A DNA stretch of 64,000 bases. Origin: Gammaproteobacteria bacterium. GTDB lineage: Bacteria > Pseudomonadota > Gammaproteobacteria > Pseudomonadales > Azotimanducaceae. How positions within the stretch are numbered: the stretch's first letter is position 1; each line of letters opens with the position of its first letter. The stretch lies in contig SYFY01000203.1 of assembly GCA_005799745.1 (NCBI GenBank), forward strand, positions 36,006 through 100,005. Reading direction: 5' to 3'. The notes under the pieces are model-generated. The model did not search any database. It was not told the DNA's origin and saw only the letters and a program-made list of their open reading frames with translations. Shown in pieces: positions 17,518 through 26,633 of this stretch. The position numbers and the translations under genes are program-made.

Positions 17518-18351
17518 ATGATCACATTTGCCAATCCCGTGCCGGTAAGCGATGCACAGCGCTTGAGCTATCTTGAGTTCGCGCGGATGGCTGCTCGTCG
17601 GGCGGGAGAAGCGACGCTTCCTTTCTTCCGAACGCCCTTGATCGTCGACCACAAGCCAGGTCTAGGGAGGTTTGACCCGGTAACCGAGGCTGATCGTGGC
17701 GCTGAAACGGTGTTACGTGAGCTGATCCGTGAAAGATTCCCAGAGCATGGTGTGTTGGGTGAGGAGTTCGGTCATCAGCCAGGGAACGGCCTCACTTGGG
17801 TGATCGATCCTATCGATGGCACCCGCGCCTTTATGTCCGGAATGCTGCACTGGGGATTATTGCTGGGTCTGTTTGACGGCCAGGAGCCGATTGTCGGTGT
17901 GATGTATCAACCGTTCACCAGAGAGCTGTGGTCGGGTGATGGTAGTGCTGCGTGGTTCCAACAAGGTGATGGAGGCGCGCAACGAATCCACTCGCGAGGG
18001 GTGAGCGATCTGGCAGTTGCAACACTTGGAACTACCAATCCCAATCTGATTGCTGCTGGCTCAGCGCGCGAAGGGTATGACCGGCTCGAACGGAGCGTGC
18101 GGCTCGCACGATATGGTGGTGATTGTTATGTCTACGCGATGGTCGCCATGGGGTTCATGGATCTTGGCATCGACGGTGGGCTGCATGCCTACGATGTCAT
18201 GGGGCTCATCCCGGTGATCCGTGGTGCAGGTGGCGTGATCACAAATTGGGCGGGTGAGTCTGCATGCATGGGTGGCAACATCCTCGCTTCGGGCAATGCC
18301 GTGCTTCATGAGAGGGCGCTTGCTGTACTTAGCGGTGCGGCGGGGCGTTGA
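17518..18351 (+). CDS. hisN: Inositol-monophosphatase-family phosphatase, probably histidinol-phosphatase type
   Basis: A 277-residue lithium-sensitive phosphatase family member. Metal-binding motifs are in order: DPVTEADRGAE, VLGEEFG (Glu), WVIDPIDGTRAFMSG (the D-P-I-D-G-T core) and YDVMGLIPVIRGAGG near the C-terminus, where W-D-x-A is more usual. GTRAFMSG is the variant seen in HisN-type histidinol-phosphatases rather than SuhB. It would dephosphorylate histidinol phosphate or a related phosphomonoester. No other his genes are nearby, so the pathway role is inferred from sequence. The start is the ATG at 17518 preceded by GGAGGA. Confidence 0.78.
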   Translation: MITFANPVPVSDAQRLSYLEFARMAARRAGEATLPFFRTPLIVDHKPGLGRFDPVTEADRGAETVLRELIRERFPEHGVLGEEFGHQPGNGLTWVIDPIDGTRAFMSGMLHWGLLLGLFDGQEPIVGVMYQPFTRELWSGDGSAAWFQQGDGGAQRIHSRGVSDLAVATLGTTNPNLIAAGSAREGYDRLERSVRLARYGGDCYVYAMVAMGFMDLGIDGGLHAYDVMGLIPVIRGAGGVITNWAGESACMGGNILASGNAVLHERALAVLSGAAGR

Positions 18352-18353
18352 TC

Positions 18354-18383
18354 TTGGTGCGTTAGTGGTTTGAATCGCACCAA
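18354..18383. repeat. Inverted repeat after the phosphatase gene
   Basis: Eight-base arms TTGGTGCG (18354-18361) and CGCACCAA (18376-18383) with a 14-nt loop, starting 3 bp after the stop at 18351. There is no T run, so it is a poor intrinsic terminator. The GGTGC/GCACC half-sites resemble NtrC operator halves but in reversed orientation. It may stabilise the transcript end. Confidence 0.45.
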
Positions 18384-18475
18384 AGCGTGGCGTTCCAAGC
18401 GAGCGGTAAGCTCAAAACGGCCGAGATCATGGGTTGAACGCATCATCTCGCGTTTCAACTCGTCACCTGAGCTAG

Positions 18476-18492
18476 TTGGCACATACATTGCT
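18476..18492 (+). promoter_or_regulatory. Sigma-54 promoter P1 upstream of glnK-amtB
   Basis: TTGGCACATACATTGCT fits the -24/-12 consensus TGGCAC-N5-TTGC with GG (18478-18479) and GC (18490-18491) separated by exactly 10 bp. It lies about 345 bp upstream of glnK. An NtrC-type activator is expected; I did not find a clean NtrC site. Confidence 0.75.
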
Positions 18493-18578
18493 TGGTATGT
18501 ATCAACTCATCAGGAGGCACGGCAAGAAACAGAACTCCCTTCACTCCCCATTTGATCTCTCTCCAATCTCTCGTGTGT

Positions 18579-18603
18579 GGAGGGGTGGTTCTGCCGCCCC
18601 TCC
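18579..18603 (+). terminator. Strong GC-rich hairpin between two sigma-54 promoters
   Basis: Ten-base stem GGAGGGGTGG (18579-18588) pairs with CCGCCCCTCC (18594-18603), one G-U pair, loop TTCTG. Downstream is TTCCCTCTATTC, not a uniform U run, so it may act as a weak terminator or as a leader structure for transcripts from P1. Confidence 0.4.
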
Positions 18604-18621
18604 TTCCCTCTATTCAATTAG

Positions 18622-19176
<555 letters not shown>

Positions 19177-19198
19177 CTATCGAGGAGCAACGTCAACT

Positions 19199-20650
19199 AT
19201 GGACGCGATAAAAACACGAGAAATCCCGCGCGAAGCGGGAATGAGCGCACGATTGCCTCTGGCTACAGCGTTCGTCACGATGTTGGCCTTGTTGCCAACC
19301 TTTACGTTTGCATCCGATGCACCCGTCCCTGATAAGGGTGACGTTTCATGGATGCTCGTATCAACACTGCTCGTCATCATGATGACGATACCCGGGCTCG
19401 CACTGTTCTACGGCGGTCTTGTTCGAGCAAAGAACATGCTGTCCGTACTCATGCAGGTGATGGTGGGGTTCTCACTCATTGTCGTGTTGTGGAACGTGTA
19501 TGGCTACTCCCTGGCGTTCACTGAGGGCAATGCGTTCATTGGCGGTTTTGATCGCCTCTTGATGAACGGCATTTGGGATCCCGTAGCGGGTACCTTCGCT
19601 ATGGCGGCGACGTTCAGCAAAGGCGTCTACATCCCGGAGATCGTCTTTGCCGCGTTTCAGGCGACGTTTGCCGGGATCACTTGCTGTCTGATCGTCGGAG
19701 CGTTCGCTGAACGCATGCGATTTTCTGCTGTGCTTATCTTCATGGTTATCTGGTTCACCATCAGCTATCTGCCGATTGCACACATGGTGTGGTACTGGAT
19801 GGGACCGGACGCATACAGCAGTGCCGAAGTTGCCGCGGACATGACCTCTAAAGCAGGGTTGATCTGGCAGTGGGGCGCACTGGATTTCGCGGGCGGAACT
19901 GTCGTTCACATTAATGCCGGCATCGCAGGTCTCGTCGGTGCGTATCTCGTAGGTCGCAGAACGGGATATGGGCGAGAGCCGATGCCACCTCATAACCTCG
20001 TCTTCACTATGGTTGGCGCATCACTCTTGTGGGTCGGCTGGTTTGGCTTTAATGCGGGCTCCGCACTGGAGGCAGGCAATTTCGCCGCCCTGGCCTTTAT
20101 CAACACATTCCTCGCTGCCGCCGCCGCAGTGCTCGCGTGGATCTTTGCCGAGTGGGTCATCAAGGGCAAACCCTCGATGCTCGGCGCGGCGTCAGGTGCG
20201 GTCGCGGGACTGGTCGCTATCACACCAGCAGCGGGTAACGTGGGATTGATGGGGGCCCTGGCTATCGGAGCCATCGCAGGACTTGTGTGTCTATGGGGAG
20301 TAACAGGGCTCAAACGAATGCTCAACGCGGATGACTCGCTCGATGTCTTCGGCATCCACGGTCTTGGTGGCATCGTCGGCGCGTTGCTTACTGGCGTGTT
20401 CAACACACAGGTGCTGGGTGGCCCAGGACTCGTCATGGATTGGGTGACGGCGACCGTGGGATCGAACCCCATCGGCACACAAGTTTGGATTCAGCTCAAA
20501 GGTGTGCTCGTGACCGTTGTCTGGTCAGGTGTGGCGGCGTTCATCGCCTTCAAGATCGCGGACCTCATCGTTGGGTTACGTGTTCCTGAGGATGAAGAAC
20601 GTGAAGGTCTGGACACCAATGCGCATGGCGAGCGCGCTTATACCCACTGA
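19199..20650 (+). CDS. amtB: Ammonium transporter
   Basis: A 483-residue Amt channel from the ATG at 19199, which has GAGGAG 11 bases upstream; a second in-frame ATG at 19241 would begin directly at the signal peptide (MSARLPLATAFV to FTFASDA). About 11 transmembrane helices follow. Marks: LFYGGLVRAKNMLS, FAAFQATFA, AHMVWYW with the first twin His, FAGGTVVHINAGIAGLV, and FGIHGLGGIVGALLTG with the second twin His. The C-terminal tail GLRVPEDEEREGLD is the GlnK-responsive tail. It is cotranscribed with glnK (22 bp apart) and ends at a hairpin terminator. Confidence 0.95.
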   Translation: MDAIKTREIPREAGMSARLPLATAFVTMLALLPTFTFASDAPVPDKGDVSWMLVSTLLVIMMTIPGLALFYGGLVRAKNMLSVLMQVMVGFSLIVVLWNVYGYSLAFTEGNAFIGGFDRLLMNGIWDPVAGTFAMAATFSKGVYIPEIVFAAFQATFAGITCCLIVGAFAERMRFSAVLIFMVIWFTISYLPIAHMVWYWMGPDAYSSAEVAADMTSKAGLIWQWGALDFAGGTVVHINAGIAGLVGAYLVGRRTGYGREPMPPHNLVFTMVGASLLWVGWFGFNAGSALEAGNFAALAFINTFLAAAAAVLAWIFAEWVIKGKPSMLGAASGAVAGLVAITPAAGNVGLMGALAIGAIAGLVCLWGVTGLKRMLNADDSLDVFGIHGLGGIVGALLTGVFNTQVLGGPGLVMDWVTATVGSNPIGTQVWIQLKGVLVTVVWSGVAAFIAFKIADLIVGLRVPEDEEREGLDTNAHGERAYTH

Positions 20651-20658
20651 TGGAAGTG

Positions 20659-20684
20659 GCGGCTCCAGACGAGGAGCCGCTTTC
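20659..20684. terminator. Hairpin terminator between amtB and the convergent CoA-transferase gene
   Basis: GCGGCTCC (20659-20666) and GGAGCCGC (20673-20680) form a perfect 8-bp stem with an AGACGA loop, followed by TTTCC. It sits between the amtB stop and the CoA-transferase stop and could serve both strands, better on the plus strand. Confidence 0.7.
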
Positions 20685-20695
20685 CCGATCAACGT

Positions 20696-21898
20696 CTAGA
20701 TGTCACCGCGTTTTCGCAGCTGATCTAGATTGTCAGCACTGAATCCGAGCGATGCCAAGATCTCATTCGTATGTGCGCCCACGGCGGGCCCAGCCCAATC
20801 AGTTCGACCGGGTGTCGATTCGAGCTTTGGCAGAATGGCTGGGATTTCCAACGCACCATTGGGTGTCGCCACGGACTCGAACATTCCGCGTGCGCGATAG
20901 TGTGGATCATTGGATGCATCTTCGATGCTGTAAATAAGGCCGATGGGGACTTCGGCCGCTTCAAGAATTCGCATGACTTCGGAAGCCGATAGCGTCTTCG
21001 TCCACGCACCGATGGCGCCATCGATTCGTGCCTGGTGTTCAACCCGACCGCGGTTGTTGGCGCAAACGGGATCATTCCCAATATCTGCGCGTCCGATGGC
21101 GCTCATCAGTCGCACGAAAATCGAATCGCCATTGCCCCCGATCACAACATATTTTCCATCTGCGCAGGCGTAGGTATTCGTGGGCACGATACCAGTGATC
21201 GTAGAACCGGATGGGCCACGCACCTGGGCAGCACCGGAATATTCTGGAAGGACGGCTTCCATCAGGTTGAACATCGATTCATAGAGCGCGACATCCACAG
21301 TCTGTCCGGTGCCGTTCATCACGCGATCTCGCCCCGCAAGTGCGAGCAGTATGCCGATCACAGCGTGCAAGCCGGAAATCGTGTCGCCGATGCTGAGGTT
21401 GGGTCGCACCGGAGCTTCGCCTGGAAAACCATTGAGATGACGAAAGCCGCTGAAGCCTTCCGTTACCGAGGCATAACCGGGTTTGTGTGCATAAGGGCCG
21501 GTCTGTCCGTAGCCGGAGATGCGTGAGTAGATGAGCTTCGGGTTGGACACCTTGAAGACTTCAGGTCCAAGCCCCCACTTCTCCATTGTGCCGGGTTTGA
21601 AATTTTCGATCAGCACGTCTGCGGTATTGGCGAGGCGACGCACGATCTCGCGTCCTGCCTCACTGCGTAGATTTGCGGTGACGGATTTTTTGTTGCGTGC
21701 GAGGCTGTACCACCAGAACGACGTTCCGCTTTCATCAAGGACTCGCCAGCCCCGAATAGGATCACCGTCGCCAGGTGGCTCGACCTTGATGACCTCAGCA
21801 CCAAAATAGCCGAGCAAGGTGCCTGCAAAGGGACCAGCGAGCAGTTGACCGACTTCGATGACACGAAGGCCGTCGAGTGGACGTTTCCGATTCGACAT
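20696..21898 (-). CDS. Family III CoA-transferase (CaiB/BaiF), TRAP-operon copy
   Basis: A 400-residue family III CoA-transferase. Seen: LRVIEVGQLLAGPFAGTLLGYF, AEVIKVEPPGDGDPIRGW, NKKSVTANLRSEAG, ENFKPGTMEKWGLG, and SIGDTISGLHAVIG with the catalytic Asp. GDPIRGWR and NYACADGK-like TYACADGKYVVIG resemble succinyl-CoA:dicarboxylate transferases, but substrate is uncertain. It is the last gene of a run dctP-dctQ-dctM-hotdog-purN-CoA-transferase, starting 3 bp after purN, which suggests it activates the acid imported by the TRAP system. Confidence 0.88.
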   Translation of the reverse strand: MSNRKRPLDGLRVIEVGQLLAGPFAGTLLGYFGAEVIKVEPPGDGDPIRGWRVLDESGTSFWWYSLARNKKSVTANLRSEAGREIVRRLANTADVLIENFKPGTMEKWGLGPEVFKVSNPKLIYSRISGYGQTGPYAHKPGYASVTEGFSGFRHLNGFPGEAPVRPNLSIGDTISGLHAVIGILLALAGRDRVMNGTGQTVDVALYESMFNLMEAVLPEYSGAAQVRGPSGSTITGIVPTNTYACADGKYVVIGGNGDSIFVRLMSAIGRADIGNDPVCANNRGRVEHQARIDGAIGAWTKTLSASEVMRILEAAEVPIGLIYSIEDASNDPHYRARGMFESVATPNGALEIPAILPKLESTPGRTDWAGPAVGAHTNEILASLGFSADNLDQLRKRGDI

Positions 21899-21901
21899 CT
21901 T

Positions 21902-22495
21902 CTAGGCACCTCTGCGCGATTCAGTCTTCCACCGACTGATCACGTCGATGAGCAGCGTTTGTTCGGCTGATTTGACGCGTTCCTGCAATGACTCCGGTGT
22001 ATCTTCTGGCAGGACCGGCAGTTCACTTTGTGCGATCACGGGTCCGGTGTCGTAGTCGCCTCGAACCAGATGCACGGATGCCCCTGTCACCTTTTCTCCT
22101 GCAGCGATGACGGCAGTGTGGACGTGAATCCCGAAGAACCCGGCACCACCGAACTTCGGCAGAAGGCTCGGGTGGGTATTGATGATGCGACCATCAAAGG
22201 CCGTGAGTGTCGCATTGCCCAGTGGTTTCATATAACCGGCAAGCACGGCCAGATCGACGTTTGCGTCGAGCATGGCGTCGCGAACGGCGTGATCGCGAGT
22301 TTCATCGTCCGGGTGGGTCGAACCACTGATGTGTGCTGTTGGGATTCCCGCAGCACGGGCTCTATCCATCGCCCCGCTCCTGCTGTTGTTGCTGATGAGG
22401 AGAACGACTTCAGCGTTAAGCCGTTTGCTTGTGATGGCGTCGATGATGGCTTGAAGCGTAGTGCCGCCGTGGGACGCGAGAACGCCAAGTCTCAT
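21902..22495 (-). CDS. purN: Phosphoribosylglycinamide formyltransferase (PurN-like)
   Basis: A 197-residue formyltransferase-fold protein. The catalytic set Asn-His-Asp is present: INTHPSLLPKFGG (Asn and His) and RGDYDTGPVIAQ (Asp). DLAVLAGYMK is the folate-side strand. The N-terminal phosphate loop reads LASHGGTTLQAI, where SGxGSN is typical, so one Asn is replaced by Thr. PurN adds a formyl group from 10-formyl-THF to GAR in purine synthesis. It is not beside purM but inside a TRAP/CoA operon, with a 4-bp overlap to the upstream hotdog gene. A true PurN or a formyltransferase recruited to catabolism are both possible. Confidence 0.8.
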   Translation of the reverse strand: MRLGVLASHGGTTLQAIIDAITSKRLNAEVVLLISNNSRSGAMDRARAAGIPTAHISGSTHPDDETRDHAVRDAMLDANVDLAVLAGYMKPLGNATLTAFDGRIINTHPSLLPKFGGAGFFGIHVHTAVIAAGEKVTGASVHLVRGDYDTGPVIAQSELPVLPEDTPESLQERVKSAEQTLLIDVISRWKTESRRGA

Positions 22496-23268
22496 GCACC
22501 CGCGACCTTGTAAATAGCGGTGTGCAGAACCCGCGCGATCAAACCATCAGCATCGCTGTAACGAATATCGAGCTTCACGAACTCATGGCCTTTTCGATCC
22601 CAGCGTTCAACGCAAGCGGCGTTGACGTCGATAGTCGAATCCGCGCGGAAAGGCCGGTGCTGGCTGATCTCGCTACCGACATGAATCCAAGCAGGCATGA
22701 CGTAGGAGCGCACCAAAATGTAGTTTGAAGTCGCGAGTGCCCAGTGCGGGTGAATGAAATCCGGGTACACCGACAAGTCGTCTGCGACCTGGGCGGAGTA
22801 ATCTATGTTACCGGTTCGGTCCGCACGCCAGTGCCAGACCGGCAGGGGTCGTTCGAGGTCGATGGTATCTTTCGAAATCAGAACCCGCTCGCGTTCGAGG
22901 GACGGATATGAAAATGCTGCAGGTAGCGGCGCGGGTACGTCGTCACACGGCATTTTGGAGCTCATGACCGCGAGCAGTTCGTTTCCGGGACCGGTGCAAG
23001 TCACTTCCCAAGCACTGCCTGCGGCTTTGAGCTCAACACTGATTTCTTCACCGTCGTAGGCTGGCTTGAGAAATCGCACACTGGTTTGATGGCTCGAAAG
23101 CCAATCCGCACCGAAGCGGTCGACTAGTGGACGGGTCATGTAGCCATAAACGGAAACCCCGGGAACCAGGGCACCGCGAAATCCCAGGCGACTGGCGATC
23201 TCGTCGCTGTGGATGCGGTTCTCACTTGATTCCGCGTGATTGATGGCGATGACTTTATAGATGCTCAT
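22492..23268 (-). CDS. MaoC-like/hotdog-fold protein
   Basis: A 258-residue protein that looks like a double hotdog fold. The N-terminal half has SRLGFRGALVPGVSVYGYM, which matches the hydratase-type pocket loop, then KPAYDGEEISVELKAAG. The C-terminal half has PHWALATSNYILVRSYVM and GHEFVKLDIRYSDADGLI, typical of the second hotdog strand set. Such proteins are usually acyl-CoA dehydratases/hydratases or thioesterases, but the clear D-X4-H hydratase dyad is not seen. It is located 4 bp after the TRAP large permease and overlaps purN by ATGA. Confidence 0.65.
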   Translation of the reverse strand: MSIYKVIAINHAESSENRIHSDEIASRLGFRGALVPGVSVYGYMTRPLVDRFGADWLSSHQTSVRFLKPAYDGEEISVELKAAGSAWEVTCTGPGNELLAVMSSKMPCDDVPAPLPAAFSYPSLERERVLISKDTIDLERPLPVWHWRADRTGNIDYSAQVADDLSVYPDFIHPHWALATSNYILVRSYVMPAWIHVGSEISQHRPFRADSTIDVNAACVERWDRKGHEFVKLDIRYSDADGLIARVLHTAIYKVAGA

Positions 23269-23272
23269 GAAA

Positions 23273-24628
23273 CTATCCTGTGCCGTAAGCCTGATTGGGC
23301 AACCAGGTCACGATGGGTTCCCAATAGAAAGTCGCCGCGATCCCGACCAATTGCAGAAGAATGAAAGGCACCACGCCTCGGTAGATGACCTCAGTGTCCA
23401 CTTCCGGTGGTGCCACCCCTTTGAGATAGAAGATCGAAAAGCCGACGGGCGGTGTGAGAAAGCTGGTTTGCAAACACACAGCAAAAAGCACTGTGAACCA
23501 TACCGGGTCAAAACCGAGCTTCACGACTACCGGCGCAACCAGTGGGAGAATGATGAGGGTGAGTTCAATCCAGTCCAAGAAAAAGCCAAGGATGAATGTC
23601 ACGAACAGGATGGCGATGATGATCCCGGTCGGCCCAAACGGCAGACTCATTAACGCGCGCTCGATCAACTCATCACCGCCCAGTCCACGCAGTACCAATG
23701 AGTATGCCGTTGCGCCCAACATGATGGCGAAGATGAATGCTGTTGAACGCGTGGTTTCCTGCAACACATGATGCATCCCGTTCATGTCGATGGAGCGCTT
23801 ATAAAGCGCCAGCAACAAGGCGCCAAACGCGCCGACACCGGCAGCCTCGGTGGGGGTCGCCCAACCAAAAAAGATGCTGCCGAGTACGGCAAGGATCAGC
23901 GCAGCAGGCGGCACGATTGCTTTGAAGAGATCGAAGACCGCCGCTAAGTCTAAGGGTTCGTGTTGCGCTGCCGGCACCCGTTCCGGGTAGAAAAGGCCGT
24001 ACACGAAGATGTAAATGATGTAGAGCGCACCGAGTAGTAATCCCGGAAACAATGCGCCGAGAAACAGATCGCCGACACTCATCGCCATGCGATCCGCCAT
24101 CATCACCAGCATGATCGAAGGCGGAATGAGAATTCCGAGCGTTCCGACTGCAGCGACAGTGCCCGCCGCGAGGGGTTTGTCGTAGCCGGCTTTCAGCATC
24201 ACAGGCAGGCCGAGCAACGCCAACAGCATTACCGACGAAGCAACGATGCCTGTGCTCGCCGCGAGTAACAAACCAATCAACGTGACCGCAATCGCGAGAC
24301 CACCACGCATGCTGCCGAGCAAGCGTGCAAAGCTGGTCATGAGATCACGTGCAATACCGGAACGATCCAGCAGAAGCCCCATGAGAATAAACATGGGAAG
24401 GGCCACCATCACCCAGTTTTCCATCGTGTTCCAGATGCGATCAACGGTCAGCGACGCGTAGCTCCAATCAACGCCGATGGTGACGTTGAAGTCGACGTCA
24501 AGAACGATCGCGAGCGCAGTGAAAATCACCGCCAAACCACCGAGCACCCAAGCCACTGGAAAACCCGTGAAGACGAGTGCGATGAAGACCACGAACATGG
24601 CCAATGCCAACCATTCGTTATCGGGCAT
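23273..24628 (-). CDS. TRAP transporter large permease (DctM family)
   Basis: A 451-residue membrane protein from the ATG at 24628, which overlaps dctQ by 11 bp; an extension to 24709 adds non-family residues. It has about 12 hydrophobic helices. TRAP-L marks include FTGFPVAWVLGG, ALPMFILMGLLLDRSG, VTLIGLLLAASTGIVASSVMLLAL, PPSIMLVMMADRM and WATPTEAAGVGAFGALLLA. It is the Na+-driven transport subunit that moves the substrate released by the DctP protein. Confidence 0.93.
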   Translation of the reverse strand: MPDNEWLALAMFVVFIALVFTGFPVAWVLGGLAVIFTALAIVLDVDFNVTIGVDWSYASLTVDRIWNTMENWVMVALPMFILMGLLLDRSGIARDLMTSFARLLGSMRGGLAIAVTLIGLLLAASTGIVASSVMLLALLGLPVMLKAGYDKPLAAGTVAAVGTLGILIPPSIMLVMMADRMAMSVGDLFLGALFPGLLLGALYIIYIFVYGLFYPERVPAAQHEPLDLAAVFDLFKAIVPPAALILAVLGSIFFGWATPTEAAGVGAFGALLLALYKRSIDMNGMHHVLQETTRSTAFIFAIMLGATAYSLVLRGLGGDELIERALMSLPFGPTGIIIAILFVTFILGFFLDWIELTLIILPLVAPVVVKLGFDPVWFTVLFAVCLQTSFLTPPVGFSIFYLKGVAPPEVDTEVIYRGVVPFILLQLVGIAATFYWEPIVTWLPNQAYGTG

Positions 24629-25142
24629 CGCTGCGATCCTGGAAGAAGAGGAATGACCACACGCGATGGAGTCTCGCGAGGACAGCAACGCCCAGCAGTG
24701 CAAACCCAAAGGGTAGTACGGCCTTGATCAACCAACGCAGACCTAAGCCTCCAGGTGATGAAGAGACTTCATTGGCGAGGAAACTCGACTGCACAAAGGA
24801 AAAGCCATAGATCACAACGAGTGCGATGAACGGCAATAACAGGAGCAGTATTCCGTAGAGCTCGATCCATGCCTGGGTGCGTTTGGACAAACGTTCGTGC
24901 AGCACGTCAACACGAACGTGCACATCAGCCTGATAGGCGTAACTCATGCCGATCAGAAAACCGATGGAGTAGAGATGCCACTGCAACTCCTCGAGTTCGA
25001 TTCGACCCTCGGAGAAAAAATAGCGCAGCACCACGTTGATCATGATGACGGCGAGCAGTACGAGCCATACCCAGGAAAGTGCCTGGCCGATGCGGATCAA
25101 CCAGGCATCCACGACTCGCGAGAAAGCCGTTTCCGGGTACAT
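24618..25142 (-). CDS. TRAP transporter small permease (DctQ family)
   Basis: A 174-residue protein with four hydrophobic segments. MINVVLRYFFSEGRIELEELQWHLY and the following DVHVRVDVLHERLS are the conserved DctQ core, and ELYGILLLLLPFIALVV begins the third helix. It pairs with the large permease. The ATG overlaps the DctP stop by one base (TGATG). Confidence 0.92.
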   Translation of the reverse strand: MYPETAFSRVVDAWLIRIGQALSWVWLVLLAVIMINVVLRYFFSEGRIELEELQWHLYSIGFLIGMSYAYQADVHVRVDVLHERLSKRTQAWIELYGILLLLLPFIALVVIYGFSFVQSSFLANEVSSSPGGLGLRWLIKAVLPFGFALLGVAVLARLHRVWSFLFFQDRSDAR

Positions 25143-26269
25143 CAGAAGTCCCTCGGCAAATAAGCCTTGGATTTCCAGTGTGCGTATTCGGCGCGGAATT
25201 TCTGCTGCGACTCGAGGATCTTAGCGAAGTCCGGATCAGCTTTAGCTTCAGCGTCGAGAACCAGCTTCGTCACGCTTTCAAGTTCACGCAAGAGTTCCAT
25301 GGGCAGTACCTCAGCACTCACGCCGCGTTCCGGGAACTTTGCCATCACGGCACCTTGCAATCCTTCTGATCGCGCCAGGTTTCGTGTGATGCCTGCTGTA
25401 CAAGCCGTCTCGATAACTGCCTTGTCCGCATCCGTGATTGCGTCCCAGTGCCGTTGATTGATGACCAGGTGCGATGCCGTGAACGGTTGATGCCAGCCGG
25501 GGTAGTAGTTGAACTTGGCGATACGATCGAAGCCGAGGGTTTGATCAACCACGGGCAATGCGAACTCCGTTGCATCGATGGCGCCTTTTTCCAGAGCCTG
25601 GAAAATCTCGCCACCCGGTAACATGGTGACGGACGCGCCCAGCTGTTCAATCACTTTGCCGCCGATACCCGCGAAGCGAATCTTCAGACCTTTGACGTCT
25701 TCCAGCGTTTCGATGCGTTCACGAAACCAGCCCGCAGTTTCGGGACCGGTCATGCCGCAATAGAGAAGATGCATGTTGTGTGGCTTGTACAGTGCTTCCG
25801 CCAGTTCCCGGCCACCGGCTTCGTACCACCAGGCACTGTATTCCCACGGCTCCATGCTGAAAGGTACGGCACCTAACAACGCTGATGCGGGGATCTTGCC
25901 CTGGTCGTAACCGAGCCAGGTGTAGCCTGCTTCTACTTTGTTATCGCGCACCGCGTCCGTAACGCTGAAAGCCGGAACGACTTCGCCGGGCTCATAGAGC
26001 CGAATGCGAATTGCGCCGCCGCTGGCCGTTTCGATCTGTTTTGCTACATAAACGGGATTGTCACCGAGGACAGGAAGATTGGTTTGAAAGACCACCGGCA
26101 CACGCCACGAAATGCGAGCCTCACCCTCACCGTCCGATTCCGTGGCACTGAACTGGCGCTCACCCGTGATCGTGTGGGGTCGTATGGCAAGACTGCCGAT
26201 CAGACCGGTGCCGAATGCAACCACCACGGCGAATAGCGCGGCACGATTACTCAAACCCCGAAATGCCAT
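25142..26269 (-). CDS. TRAP transporter solute-binding protein (DctP family)
   Basis: A 375-residue periplasmic binding protein with an N-terminal signal anchor (residues about 10-30). It shows the DctP pattern: KQIETASGGAIRIRLYEPGE, GMTGPETAGWF, LKIRFAGIGGKVIEQLGAS (the conserved binding arginine), GEIFQALEKGAIDATEF and HLVINQRHWDAI. WW near EYSAWWYEAGG and the IRFAG region resemble the TakP/2-oxo-acid subgroup, so an organic acid is likely. It is the first gene of the six-gene operon; the promoter should be in the 364-bp gap upstream. Confidence 0.9.
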   Translation of the reverse strand: MAFRGLSNRAALFAVVVAFGTGLIGSLAIRPHTITGERQFSATESDGEGEARISWRVPVVFQTNLPVLGDNPVYVAKQIETASGGAIRIRLYEPGEVVPAFSVTDAVRDNKVEAGYTWLGYDQGKIPASALLGAVPFSMEPWEYSAWWYEAGGRELAEALYKPHNMHLLYCGMTGPETAGWFRERIETLEDVKGLKIRFAGIGGKVIEQLGASVTMLPGGEIFQALEKGAIDATEFALPVVDQTLGFDRIAKFNYYPGWHQPFTASHLVINQRHWDAITDADKAVIETACTAGITRNLARSEGLQGAVMAKFPERGVSAEVLPMELLRELESVTKLVLDAEAKADPDFAKILESQQKFRAEYAHWKSKAYLPRDF

Positions 26270-26633
26270 TTCTCTGGTCCCCGCCCCTTAAGAATGTCCC
26301 ACGCAGTGGTCTGCGTTTGTGGCGGCGATTATGCCCGAGTCGAGGCATTTCACTTACATCCTCACCGACTTCCGGCTCGGAGGCTTTGCGTACACTACCG
26401 ACTCCACTACACTCTGGCGCCTTTCGTGCCCGGGGTACCCGGGTTTGTGTAGCGGCTGGCAAGTCCAGACGACTACAACGAGAGAGGGACGACAAGAAAG
26501 CAGCCATGGGCAAGGCATTCGTAGCGCCGACTCATTAGAGTTGCGTACCGCGTGGTGCCGGGGCAATTCCACTGCGCCGTGGTGACGATCCAAGAGTGAC
26601 GATCCAAGAGACCGACCAATTTCTGGGGGTAGC
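26270..26633. other. Divergent intergenic region between dctP and pntAa
   Basis: A 364-bp gap with no convincing gene. It contains a near-palindrome CCCGGGGTACCCGGG (26429-26443) and the 14-bp tandem repeat listed separately. Promoters for both divergent operons must be here, but I cannot place a clear -35/-10 pair. Confidence 0.5.
26582..26609. repeat. 14-bp perfect tandem repeat upstream of pntAa
   Basis: GTGACGATCCAAGA occurs twice head to tail (26582-26595 and 26596-26609), 24 bp before the pntAa start. It falls in the expected leader region and could be a slippage duplication or a repeated operator. Confidence 0.85.

Noticed and set aside
19472..19993. 173-codon minus-strand ORF opposite amtB
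   Set aside because: It mirrors the AmtB coding sequence and has no start signal or family resemblance.
26429..26443. CCCGGGGTACCCGGG as a terminator
   Set aside because: The hairpin has a tiny loop, no steady T run, and lies between divergent genes where a terminator is not expected.
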